Below, in pieces: positions 16,271 through 23,987 of a stretch of DNA of 64,000 bases. Within the stretch, counting starts at the first letter, position 1, and each line of letters opens with the position of its first letter. A program made the position numbers and the translations under genes. Below the pieces are notes generated by a model. That model had not been told where the DNA came from and did no database searches. It was given only the letters and a program-made list of their open reading frames with translations. This DNA comes from Aeromicrobium sp. A1-2 (GTDB lineage: Bacteria > Actinomycetota > Actinomycetes > Propionibacteriales > Nocardioidaceae): positions 3,286,001-3,350,000 of the forward strand of contig NZ_CP027482.1 in the NCBI RefSeq assembly GCF_003443875.1. The letters run 5' to 3'.

Positions 16271-17734
16271 ATGCGGCACATACTGCGGATCCTGCCGCTG
16301 GTCTTCGTGGCCATGCTCGCGGTCTCGGGCAGCCCGGCTAGCGCGGCCGATCGCCCGGTCGTGCGGGTCGGCACAGAGGGCACCTATCCGCCGTTCTCGT
16401 TCCACGACGCGGCCACCGACGATCTCACCGGATACGACATCGAGGTCGTCAAGGCAGTCGCCAAGAAAGCCGGCTGGCGGCTCGAGTTCGTCGAGACCCA
16501 GTTCGACGCGATCTTCGCGGCGCTCGACGCGCGGCGCATTGACGTCATCGCCAACCAGGTTTCCCGCAACCCCGAACGCGAGGCCAGATACGGCCTCGGC
16601 TCGACCTACACGTATTCGCGTGGCGTCATCGTGGTCAAGACCGGGACGACCGGCATCACGACCCTGGCCGACGTTGAGGGCCGGACGGCTGCTGAGTCGA
16701 TCACCTCGAACTGGGCCGATGTGGCTCGCGATGCGGGCGCGAAGATCCAGGCCATCGAGGGCTTCTCCCAGGCGGCGGCACTGGTCGTCCAGGGCCGGGC
16801 CGACCTGCTGATCAACGACAACATCGCGGTGCTGGACTATCTGAGCACGACCGGCTCGGATGCGATCGAGATCTCCGGCAACGCCGGGGACGAGGTCAGC
16901 GAGCAGGCGCTGGCGTTCCGCAAGGACGATCCGCGCCTGGCGGAGTCCAACCAGGCGCTTGCGGCGCTCAAGGCCGATGGAACACTCGCGAAGATCTCGA
17001 ACAAGTACTTCAAGACCGACGTCTCGGTGCCGGACAGCGGCGTGGTCGACGTGTCCGACGGTCGCGCGACCCGCAGCACCTTCGAGGTCGTGCAGGACGC
17101 CGCCTGGCCGATGCTCACCCGGTTGCTCGTGGCGACCATCCCAATCACGATCGTGAGCTTCGCGATCGGTCTGGTGCTCGCCGTGGCGGCGGCGTTGGCG
17201 CGGATCTCTGCCAGCCGGGTCCTCAGCGGCATCGCGCGCGGCTACATCTCAATCATTCGCGGCACTCCACTGCTGGTGCAGCTGTTCATCGTGTTCTACG
17301 GGCTGCCCGAGCTCGGCATCAAGCTGGGTCCGTGGGTCTCGGCCATCTTGGCGCTCAGCCTCAACGTCGGGGGCTATGCCGCGGAGATCGTGCGGGCGTC
17401 GATCCTCTCGGTCCCGAGGGGACAGTTCGAGGCCGCGTCCACGATCGGCATGGGCTATTGGCAGACGCTCCGGCGGATCGTCCTCCCGCAGGCCGCGAGG
17501 ATCGCGGTGCCCCCGCTGTCGAACACCGCGATCTCGCTGTTGAAGGACACGTCGTTGCTGTCGGTCGTCCTGATCACCGAACTCTTCCGGCAGGCGCAGT
17601 TCGCTGCCGCGAACGCCCAGATATTCCTTCCCCTCTACACCGTCGCGGCGGTCTACTACTGGGTCGTGTGCGTCGGCATGTCGGCCGTCCAGAGCAGACT
17701 CGAGACCCGACTGAACAGGTTCGTGGCCTCATGA
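16271..17734 (+). CDS. Amino-acid ABC transporter, fused substrate-binding and permease protein
   Basis: The ATG at 16271 is preceded by GGAGGAG and gives 487 residues. A signal sequence (LVFVAMLAVSGSPASA) leads into a solute-binding domain of family 3 (VRVGTEGTYPPFSF ... TGYDIEVVKAVAKKAGW) up to about residue 270. An inner-membrane permease domain with several helices follows, with the EAA-type loop (EAASTIGMGYWQTLRRIVLPQA). Fusion of receptor and permease is known from GlnP-type glutamine/polar amino-acid importers. It pairs with the ATPase gene, which overlaps it by 4 bp. The exact amino acid is not evident. Confidence 0.9.
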   Translation: MRHILRILPLVFVAMLAVSGSPASAADRPVVRVGTEGTYPPFSFHDAATDDLTGYDIEVVKAVAKKAGWRLEFVETQFDAIFAALDARRIDVIANQVSRNPEREARYGLGSTYTYSRGVIVVKTGTTGITTLADVEGRTAAESITSNWADVARDAGAKIQAIEGFSQAAALVVQGRADLLINDNIAVLDYLSTTGSDAIEISGNAGDEVSEQALAFRKDDPRLAESNQALAALKADGTLAKISNKYFKTDVSVPDSGVVDVSDGRATRSTFEVVQDAAWPMLTRLLVATIPITIVSFAIGLVLAVAAALARISASRVLSGIARGYISIIRGTPLLVQLFIVFYGLPELGIKLGPWVSAILALSLNVGGYAAEIVRASILSVPRGQFEAASTIGMGYWQTLRRIVLPQAARIAVPPLSNTAISLLKDTSLLSVVLITELFRQAQFAAANAQIFLPLYTVAAVYYWVVCVGMSAVQSRLETRLNRFVAS

Positions 17735-18531
17735 CCAACACCCAGCAGACCGCCGAGCCGATGGGATCGCTCCGGATCCGGGCGCGGGGGATCGAGAAGT
17801 CGTTCGGTGACAACCATGTGCTGCGCGGGGTCGACTTCGAGGTCGAGTCCGGCACGACCACGGTCCTGCTGGGACCGTCGGGCTCGGGCAAGACCACGAT
17901 CCTGCGGGCTCTCAACGTCCTCGACCGGCCCGACCGCGGCACGATCCGCATCGACGACGTCGAGGTCGACTTCACGACGCTGCCCGCCAAGGGGCGTGAC
18001 GCCGGCCGGCAGATCGCCGGGCTCCGCGCACAGAGCGGCATGGTCTTCCAGGCCCACAACCTGTTCCCGCACAAGACTGTGCTGGAGAACGTCATCGAGG
18101 GACCGGTCCAGGTCCAGAAGCGGCCGTACGAGGAGGCCGTGGCGGAGGCGCGTGACCTGCTGGAGCAGGTGGGACTCAGCGACAAGGCGGACCAGCATCC
18201 GTTCCAGTGCTCCGGCGGGCAGCAGCAGCGGATCGGCATCGCCCGGGCGCTCGCGCTCCGGCCCACGGTCATGTTGTTCGACGAGCCCACGTCGTCGCTG
18301 GATCCAGAGCTCGTGGGGGAGGTGCTGGCGGTCATCAAGGACTTGGCGACCCAGGGGTGGACCTCGGTGCTGGTGACTCACGAGATCCGGTTCGCCGAGC
18401 AGGTTGCCGACCAGGTGCTGTACCTCGACCAGGGTGTCGTGCTCGAGCGCGGCACGAGCGCCCAGGTCATCGGTGACCCGCAGGAAGAACGCACCCGTCA
18501 GTTCCTCCGCCGGATCCTCGACCCAACCTGA
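17731..18531 (+). CDS. Amino-acid ABC transporter ATP-binding protein
   Basis: The ATG at 17731 overlaps the permease stop. The 266-residue ATPase has Walker A GPSGSGKTT, the Q-loop in MVFQAHNLFPH, signature CSGGQQQR, Walker B VMLFDEPTSSLD and the H-loop VTHE. It drives the fused binding-protein/permease encoded directly upstream, making a complete polar amino-acid importer from two genes. It has an ordinary length and no regulatory extension. Confidence 0.93.
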   Translation: MTNTQQTAEPMGSLRIRARGIEKSFGDNHVLRGVDFEVESGTTTVLLGPSGSGKTTILRALNVLDRPDRGTIRIDDVEVDFTTLPAKGRDAGRQIAGLRAQSGMVFQAHNLFPHKTVLENVIEGPVQVQKRPYEEAVAEARDLLEQVGLSDKADQHPFQCSGGQQQRIGIARALALRPTVMLFDEPTSSLDPELVGEVLAVIKDLATQGWTSVLVTHEIRFAEQVADQVLYLDQGVVLERGTSAQVIGDPQEERTRQFLRRILDPT

Positions 18532-18664
18532 GTCGACGCTTTCGGAGCTTCGACCTGGCGGTCCCGGCCAGCAGGCGCCGGGCTGACTCGGCAGCGCGAG
18601 AGACCGCCGTTGCCGCGAGGACTGCTGCCATCAACCGTGCCAATGCCCGCCAACCGACCGCCAT
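18467..18664 (-). CDS. Possible small basic protein (uncertain)
   Basis: A 65-residue reading frame starts at an ATG with AAAGGA at a suitable distance. It encodes an N-terminal hydrophobic stretch (LARLMAAVLAATAV) and then a very Arg/Lys-rich segment. It overlaps the end of the ABC ATPase gene on the other strand by 65 bp and lies in the gap before helR. I do not recognise a family. It may be a real small membrane or nucleic-acid-associated protein, or a chance frame in GC-rich DNA. Confidence 0.25.
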   Translation of the reverse strand: MAVGWRALARLMAAVLAATAVSRAAESARRLLAGTARSKLRKRRLRLGRGSGGGTDGCVLPAGHR

Positions 18665-18868
18665 GGTGATCCTTTGCGCCCCGTGAGTCTGCGCGCCCGG
18701 TATGCCGCGGGATCCCGTCTCAGGAGGTAGGACGCACGGGATCGACGCGGGTGCTGGCGTGTCGTGAACGGTAGGACGGCGTCGGACGTCCACAAAGCGG
18801 TCGGCGGACTGCGGAATATTTATCCCACGCCATACACTTGTGAGTTCCCTAGGGCGACGAGGAGTCGG
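18532..18868. other. 337-bp gap upstream of helR
   Basis: The stretch holds a weak hairpin (CCCGGC at 18563-18568, GCCGGG at 18577-18582) just after the ABC operon, the doubtful small minus-strand frame, and an AT-richer segment around 18815-18845. TACACT at 18833-18838 in that segment could be a -10 box for helR. I do not find the 19-bp rifamycin-associated element known upstream of some helR genes. Confidence 0.4.
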
Positions 18869-20980
18869 GTGAGCGCGAACAACGCGGAACAGCACGAGAT
18901 CGAGATGGAACAGGCGTACGTCGACGCCGTCTACGAACGTCTCGACGCCTCCGCCAAGGTGGCCCAGTCGCTCGTCGTCGAGGGGATGGCACGAGGTCAC
19001 ATCGGCAACGAGGGTGGCCTGGTCGAACGGGATGCCATGGTCTATCAGGCGTCGCTGCGGCTGTCGGCGCTCAACGCAGCGCACGACGGTCTGGTGTTCG
19101 GTCGGCTCAACCTGCTCACCGGCGAGTCGCGCTACATCGGCCGGATCGGCGTCCGCGACGCCGAACGCGAGATCATGCTGGTCGACTGGCGCGCCCCTGC
19201 TGCTGCGGTGTTCTACCAGGCCACGGCGCAGGAGCCCACGGGCGTGATCCGGCGCCGCGTCCTGCGATGCGCCAACGACAAGGTCATCGGCATCGAGGAT
19301 GACCTGCTCGACCACGACAACGCTCCCGACGACCTGGTCGTCGTCGGCGAGGGTGCCCTGCTCGCGAGCCTGACCCGGGCCCGAGACAGCACGATGCACT
19401 CGGTCGTCGCCACGATCCAGAAGGAGCAGGACGAGGCGATCCGCGCGCCGAGCCGCGGCGCCACCACGATCGGCGGCGGCCCGGGCACGGGCAAGACCGT
19501 CGTCGCGCTGCACCGCGCGGCCTACCTGCTCTACACCGACCGGCGACGCTTCGAGTCCGGCGGCGTCCTGGTCGTCGGACCGTCGACCGTGTTCATGAAC
19601 TACATCGAGCGGGTGCTGCCGAGCCTCGGCGAGACCAGCGTGACGTTGCGATCGCTCGGCGAGGTCGTCGACGGCCTGCGCGCCGCTCGCCACGACGAGC
19701 CGGTCGCTGCGGCCGCCAAGGGATCGCCCCGGATGGCGCCGTTCCTCGCGCGGGCCGCGGCCGCACCGATGCCGGGCGCACCGACGGAGTTCCGCTACTT
19801 CTACAAGGACGACGTCCTCCGCCTTGACTCACACCAGCTGGAGCGGATCCGACGCAACCTGCTGTCCGGCGCCAAGCGCAACCGGGCCTACCTCAAGGCG
19901 CCGGAGGCGCTGGTCGCGGCCTTGTGGCGGCAGGTCGCGGGCGAGCGGGCGCTCGAGAAGGGCGAGGAGGACTTCGTCGAGACCATCACGACCGACGATC
20001 GCTTCGTTGACTTCGTCGAGGACTGGTGGCCGCCGGTCGAGCCGATCGACGTGTGGCGGACCCTTCCGGACGTGCTCGACGCACTCGGTCGCGGGTCGTT
20101 CAGTGCGGTCGAGAGCGCTGCGCTGAAGGCGTCGTGGACGATCGGCGAGCCCAGCATCCAGGACGTTCCGCTGATCGACGAGCTGCGCTACGTCATCGGT
20201 GAGGTGCCGGTCAGCGACGGCGACAACGACGAGGCCCCCAAGCAGCTCATGAGCTTCGAGCGACGGGAGCGGGAGGAGCGCGTCGACCGGTTCCGCTCGA
20301 CGCAGAGCATCGAGGACGATGGCTTCGCGCACGTGCTGATCGACGAGGCTCAGGACCTGTCACCGATGCAGTGGCGGATGCTCGGCCGCCGCGGTCGCTA
20401 CGCCAGCTGGACGATCGTTGGTGACGAGGCCCAGTCGTCCTGGCCCCACCCGCACGAGTCGGCGGCGGCCCGCAAGACTGCCCTCGAGGGCAAGCCCGAG
20501 CACGCCTTCCGGTTGTCGACCAACTATCGCAACTCCGCCGAGATCTACGACCTCGCCGCGCAGGTGGCGGCGATCGCGGTGCCGCACCCTGATCTGGCGG
20601 ACGCGGTCCGCCGCACCGGTGAGCAGCCGGTGCACAGCACGGTCGAGCCCGCCGAGCTGGTGAGCGCCACCCGCCGCAGCGCCGAGCAGATTCTTGATCG
20701 GGTCGACGGCACCGTGGCGATCGTCGCGCCGACCACCCAGCTGGACCGGTTGCGGGTGGACCTGGCCGGACTGCTTGAGCAGCACCCCGACCGGCTTCGA
20801 CTCCTGGACGGACTGGACACCAAGGGCCTGGAGTTCGACGGGGTCGTCGTCGTCGAACCGGACGGCATCACCCAAGAGTCCAGCGCCGGGTGGCGCACCC
20901 TGTACGTCGTGCTGACCCGGGCAACCCAGCTGCTGAGCACCGTCGGCACGACCGACACGTGGTTGAGCCGGCTGTCATGA
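18869..20980 (+). CDS. helR: HelD/HelR-type RNA polymerase recycling ATPase
   Basis: The GTG at 18869 is preceded by GAGGAG and gives 703 residues. A farther upstream GTG at 18764 would add an unlikely 35-residue leader. An N-terminal coiled coil (EMEQAYVDAVYERLDASAKVA) precedes a UvrD-like helicase core with Walker A GGGPGTGKTVVAL near residue 205, Walker B LIDEAQDLSPMQW and TNYRNSAEI. HelD proteins pull stalled RNA polymerase off DNA, and the HelR branch also displaces rifamycin. Lengths near 700-740 and the long insertion between motor lobes match the actinobacterial class. It is coupled to the metallophosphoesterase gene by ATGA. Confidence 0.82.
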   Translation: MSANNAEQHEIEMEQAYVDAVYERLDASAKVAQSLVVEGMARGHIGNEGGLVERDAMVYQASLRLSALNAAHDGLVFGRLNLLTGESRYIGRIGVRDAEREIMLVDWRAPAAAVFYQATAQEPTGVIRRRVLRCANDKVIGIEDDLLDHDNAPDDLVVVGEGALLASLTRARDSTMHSVVATIQKEQDEAIRAPSRGATTIGGGPGTGKTVVALHRAAYLLYTDRRRFESGGVLVVGPSTVFMNYIERVLPSLGETSVTLRSLGEVVDGLRAARHDEPVAAAAKGSPRMAPFLARAAAAPMPGAPTEFRYFYKDDVLRLDSHQLERIRRNLLSGAKRNRAYLKAPEALVAALWRQVAGERALEKGEEDFVETITTDDRFVDFVEDWWPPVEPIDVWRTLPDVLDALGRGSFSAVESAALKASWTIGEPSIQDVPLIDELRYVIGEVPVSDGDNDEAPKQLMSFERREREERVDRFRSTQSIEDDGFAHVLIDEAQDLSPMQWRMLGRRGRYASWTIVGDEAQSSWPHPHESAAARKTALEGKPEHAFRLSTNYRNSAEIYDLAAQVAAIAVPHPDLADAVRRTGEQPVHSTVEPAELVSATRRSAEQILDRVDGTVAIVAPTTQLDRLRVDLAGLLEQHPDRLRLLDGLDTKGLEFDGVVVVEPDGITQESSAGWRTLYVVLTRATQLLSTVGTTDTWLSRLS

Positions 20981-22527
20981 ACCGGTTCCTCAAGCTGGTC
21001 CTGCTGGCGGTCCTCGCCGTCGGCGTGGCCTTGCCGACTGCCTACACGACCTTGATCCACAGCGAGCGTGGCATCGCGATCGGTGCGCACGACGCCACGC
21101 TGCAGCCGACCTTCACCGGACACGCCCGCATCGAGTTCGGCCCACTGATCCCGGACATCCGGGTGCCCGCGGGGGCGCCCCTGGGCCTTGGCGTCAACAT
21201 CCGCCTGGGTGGGAGTGAGGCCACCGACCTCGAGCAGCTGATCGCCCGTGATGCCGTCATCGCCTCGCAGCCGGAGGGTGAGATCGAGGCCGTGCGGACC
21301 ACGATGATCTCGATGCTGACCGATGCGGCTCTCCGGGGTCTGGGGTCCGCCTTGCTGGCCGTGCTGATCGCGGTGCTGGCGTGGCAGGCGATCGGGCGCG
21401 CTCGGCGCCGCTCGATATGGGCCAGCGCTCGGCACCCCCGTCGGGGTCAGGTGCTCGGCGCGGCCGTCGTCGCAGCCACGACGATCGGGGCGTTGGTGCT
21501 CGTCGCCACCCCTGAGCGCCCTCGGGCAAGCGCGACGGAGTGGGACCCGATCGCGTCGGTCTTCCCGGAACTGCCCTCGGACAAGGTGCTCGACAACGTC
21601 GAGATCGCCCGTGGTGCGTCGACCAGGGGCAGCCGGGCCATCGTCGAGGGAGCGCTGGCGACCTACCGCACCTCGGTCGCCTTCTACGGCCGGCTAGCCG
21701 TGAGCGCGGAGACCGCCGACGTACGCCGTCCGCTCGAGGGTGAGACGACAGCCATTGTCGTGACCGACCGCCACGACAACATCGGCATGGATCCGGTAGC
21801 CCGCGCCATCGCCGACCGGGTGGGCGCCCGCATCCTGATCGATCTCGGCGACGACACGTCGAACGGCGGAAGCTGGGAGACCTTCAGCATCAACTCCCTG
21901 GCCCGGGAGTTCGAGGGATTCGAGGTCGTCTCGGTGGCAGGCAACCACGACACCGGCGGCACGGTGGCCAAGCAGATGGTCGACAAGGGCTTCAACCTGC
22001 TCAAGGGCAAGCCCGTCTCGGTCGGCGGGGTCAGCTTCCTCGGCAGCAGCGATCCGCGCAGCTCGGGCCTGACCTCTGGCTACAGCGGCGATGCGAGCGA
22101 CAACAGCGACGCGATCGGTGCCCAGGACGAGGCGCTCACGAAGGCAGCCTGCGACGACGGCGGGGTCAGCGTCATCGCGGTGCACAGCCCGTCGTCGGTC
22201 AAGAAGGCAGCGGCCTCGGGGTGCGTCGACCTGGTGCTGACGGGGCACCTGCACCGCCAGGTAGGGCCGCTCGTCATCAATGGCGCCAACGGCCGCTCCA
22301 CCACGACCCTGACGACCGGGTCGACCGGAGGCGCTGTCTACGCGTTCGCGCTCGGCAGCAAGCTGCGGCGACCGGCACAGGTCACGATCGTGACGTTCGT
22401 GGACGGTAAGCCGGTCGGGCTGCAGCCCGTGACGTTCAACACCGGCGGCATCATTGAGCCCGGCGCCTACACGCCGTTGACGTCGAGTCCGCGCCTCGCG
22501 CTGACCGAGACGCCTGCGTCGCCCTAG
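20977..22527 (+). CDS. Membrane-bound metallophosphoesterase
   Basis: The protein has 516 residues. There is a helix at the N-terminus and two more at about residues 113-130 and 155-175, with a non-catalytic domain between them. The C-terminal calcineurin-like domain has all the metal motifs: VTDRHDN, LIDLGDDTSNGG, VAGNHDTGG, IAVHSPSS and LTGHLHRQ. The catalytic domain is probably outside the membrane. The start overlaps the helR stop by 4 bp, a repeated pairing in this kind of genome whose meaning is unknown. The stop overlaps the converging M20 gene in a shared CTAG. Confidence 0.85.
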   Translation: MNRFLKLVLLAVLAVGVALPTAYTTLIHSERGIAIGAHDATLQPTFTGHARIEFGPLIPDIRVPAGAPLGLGVNIRLGGSEATDLEQLIARDAVIASQPEGEIEAVRTTMISMLTDAALRGLGSALLAVLIAVLAWQAIGRARRRSIWASARHPRRGQVLGAAVVAATTIGALVLVATPERPRASATEWDPIASVFPELPSDKVLDNVEIARGASTRGSRAIVEGALATYRTSVAFYGRLAVSAETADVRRPLEGETTAIVVTDRHDNIGMDPVARAIADRVGARILIDLGDDTSNGGSWETFSINSLAREFEGFEVVSVAGNHDTGGTVAKQMVDKGFNLLKGKPVSVGGVSFLGSSDPRSSGLTSGYSGDASDNSDAIGAQDEALTKAACDDGGVSVIAVHSPSSVKKAAASGCVDLVLTGHLHRQVGPLVINGANGRSTTTLTTGSTGGAVYAFALGSKLRRPAQVTIVTFVDGKPVGLQPVTFNTGGIIEPGAYTPLTSSPRLALTETPASP

Positions 22528-23735
22528 CCGCAGCGCGTCACGATGAGCTCGGCGTACGCCCGCGCGCACGCCACGACCTCCTCGATCGACACCTGCTCGT
22601 TGATCGCGTGCGCGTCGGCAATCCCCCCGGGGCCGTACTGCACCGTCGGGATTCCGGCCGCGGCGTACTGCCACAGGTCGGACCCGTAGGGCGCCCCGAC
22701 GAGGTGGGGCCTGGGGCGTCCGGCGGCGACCACGGCGTCCGCGACCTGGCTGCCGAACGGGTCGCCGGCCGGGAGCCGGCCGGCCGCGAAGTGCCCGCCG
22801 GGCCAGGTGATCGTCGGCGGGTTGCCGGCGAGCCACTCGTCGGCGGCGCAGGCGCGGGCCAGGGCTTCCTCGAAGACGGCCTTGGCAACGGCGAAGGACT
22901 CGCCGGGCATGACCCCGTAGCGTCCTTCGGCGATCAGGAGGTCGGGCACTGTGCTGGCCCAGTCGCCGGCGCGCAGGATGCCGACGCTGATCGGCCACGG
23001 AAGATCACCGAATGGCTCCGGAGGGGGGGTGTTGCGGACCGCCTCGAGCTCGTCGAGCGCCTGGTGCAGGCGCTCGAACGCCCGGATGGCGCTGTGGCCG
23101 GCGGTGCGCATCGAGCCGTGGGTCGCCCGCCCCGCGACCTCGAGCCTGAATGTGAGGGAGCCCGCGTTGGCAGCGACGAGCTCGTTGTCGGTCGGCTCGG
23201 CGATGACACAGGCGTCGCCGGTATGGCCGCGCAACAGAGTCGCGTACGTGCCCAGCCCGCCGTCCTCCTCGCCGATCACAGTGTGGATCGCGAACGGTCG
23301 AGCGAGGGTCAGGTCGCTGACCGCCCGGGCCGCGGCGATGATCGCGACGACGCCGCCCTTCATGTCGCACACACCACGGCCGAACCAGGCCCCGTCGACC
23401 TCGCGGACGAGCCACGGATCCGCGTTGGGCCAGGACTCCGGATCGCCTGGCGGCACGACGTCGACGTGGCCGTTGAGGATCAGCGCAGGGGTGCCGGGTC
23501 CTGAGGCGCCGACGCAGCCCCAGGCCTCCTCGCGCTCGACCTCTTCGCCGGGATAGTTCGCACTGGCGCGTAGCTCGTCGAGGTCGAACCCCCACTGGTC
23601 GACGTCCATCCCCAGGCCCGTGAGGGTCGAGGCGCACCAGCGCTGGACTGCGGTCTCGGCGTCCGAGCCACCGATGCTGGGGAAGTTGACGATCTGGGCC
23701 AGGTCCCGTCGGATCAGGTCGACGTCGATGTCCAT
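22524..23735 (-). CDS. M20-family metallo-deacylase (ArgE/DapE type)
   Basis: This 403-residue protein has the di-zinc M20 motifs: LNGHVDVVPPGD (metal His/Asp), GRGVCDMKGG (bridging Asp), and VIGEEDGGLGT (catalytic Glu pair). A dimerisation domain inserts in the middle (WPISVGILRAGDWASTVPD) and a late His motif is probably in SDLWQYAA and following. Relatives hydrolyse N-acetylornithine, N-succinyl-diaminopimelate or N-acyl peptides. Since the organism must have dedicated argE or dapE elsewhere, an acyl-amino-acid or peptide substrate is equally likely. It is monocistronic and divergent from the trp leader. Confidence 0.85.
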   Translation of the reverse strand: MDIDVDLIRRDLAQIVNFPSIGGSDAETAVQRWCASTLTGLGMDVDQWGFDLDELRASANYPGEEVEREEAWGCVGASGPGTPALILNGHVDVVPPGDPESWPNADPWLVREVDGAWFGRGVCDMKGGVVAIIAAARAVSDLTLARPFAIHTVIGEEDGGLGTYATLLRGHTGDACVIAEPTDNELVAANAGSLTFRLEVAGRATHGSMRTAGHSAIRAFERLHQALDELEAVRNTPPPEPFGDLPWPISVGILRAGDWASTVPDLLIAEGRYGVMPGESFAVAKAVFEEALARACAADEWLAGNPPTITWPGGHFAAGRLPAGDPFGSQVADAVVAAGRPRPHLVGAPYGSDLWQYAAAGIPTVQYGPGGIADAHAINEQVSIEEVVACARAYAELIVTRCG

Positions 23736-23830
23736 GCGACCAGTCTGGCACCGAGCCCGGACCAGTCGCCCGGGAGTGCCGTGGTGGAAGCCGGAGCTCC
23801 GGCCGCAGCCTAGCGCTGGCGACCCTGCGC

Positions 23831-23836
23831 TAGGCT
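23831..23836 (+). promoter_or_regulatory. Putative -10 box of the trp leader transcript
   Basis: TAGGCT fits the actinobacterial TANNNT -10 pattern. The start point expected seven bases downstream is exactly the A of the leader-peptide ATG at 23843. The leader would then be translated from a leaderless transcript. No good -35 is visible. Confidence 0.45.
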
Positions 23837-23842
23837 CCAGAC

Positions 23843-23881
23843 ATGACAGCCCAGCGCCCCACGTGGTGGCGCCACCCCTAA
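23843..23881 (+). CDS. trpL: Trp leader peptide (attenuator)
   Basis: A 12-residue frame reads MTAQRPTWWRHP and then stops. Two adjacent Trp codons (23864-23869) are the signature of trp attenuation control, where ribosome stalling at low charged tRNA-Trp changes RNA folding downstream. The frame lies 107 bp before an anthranilate synthase gene. No ribosome site precedes the ATG, so leaderless initiation is likely. Attenuators of this type have been described before anthranilate synthase genes of Streptomyces. Confidence 0.85.
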   Translation: MTAQRPTWWRHP

Positions 23882-23945
23882 AGGTGGCCTGTCGACTTGT
23901 GCCCAGACCGCCTCATGGCCGGCTCTGGGCATCAGTGTTTTGTGC
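23865..23945 (+). promoter_or_regulatory. trp attenuator RNA hairpins
   Basis: GGTGGC (23865-23870, inside the Trp codons) can pair with GCCACC (23871-23876), and the same GCCACC can pair with a second GGTGGC (23883-23888) across a 6-nt loop. Downstream, TGCCCAGA (23900-23907) and TCTGGGCA (23924-23931) form an 8-bp stem followed by TCAGTGTTTTG, a plausible intrinsic terminator. The mutually exclusive pairings around the Trp codons fit an attenuator. I cannot show how the antiterminator excludes the terminator without folding calculations. Confidence 0.7.
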
Positions 23946-23987
23946 ACCGTTCGTCCTCGCGGGTCGAGACATACCGAAGGAACTGAG

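Noticed and set aside
18764..18868. Upstream GTG start for the HelR protein
   Set aside because: It would add a 35-residue leader with no family resemblance and lacks a ribosome site, whereas the GTG at 18869 has GAGGAG.
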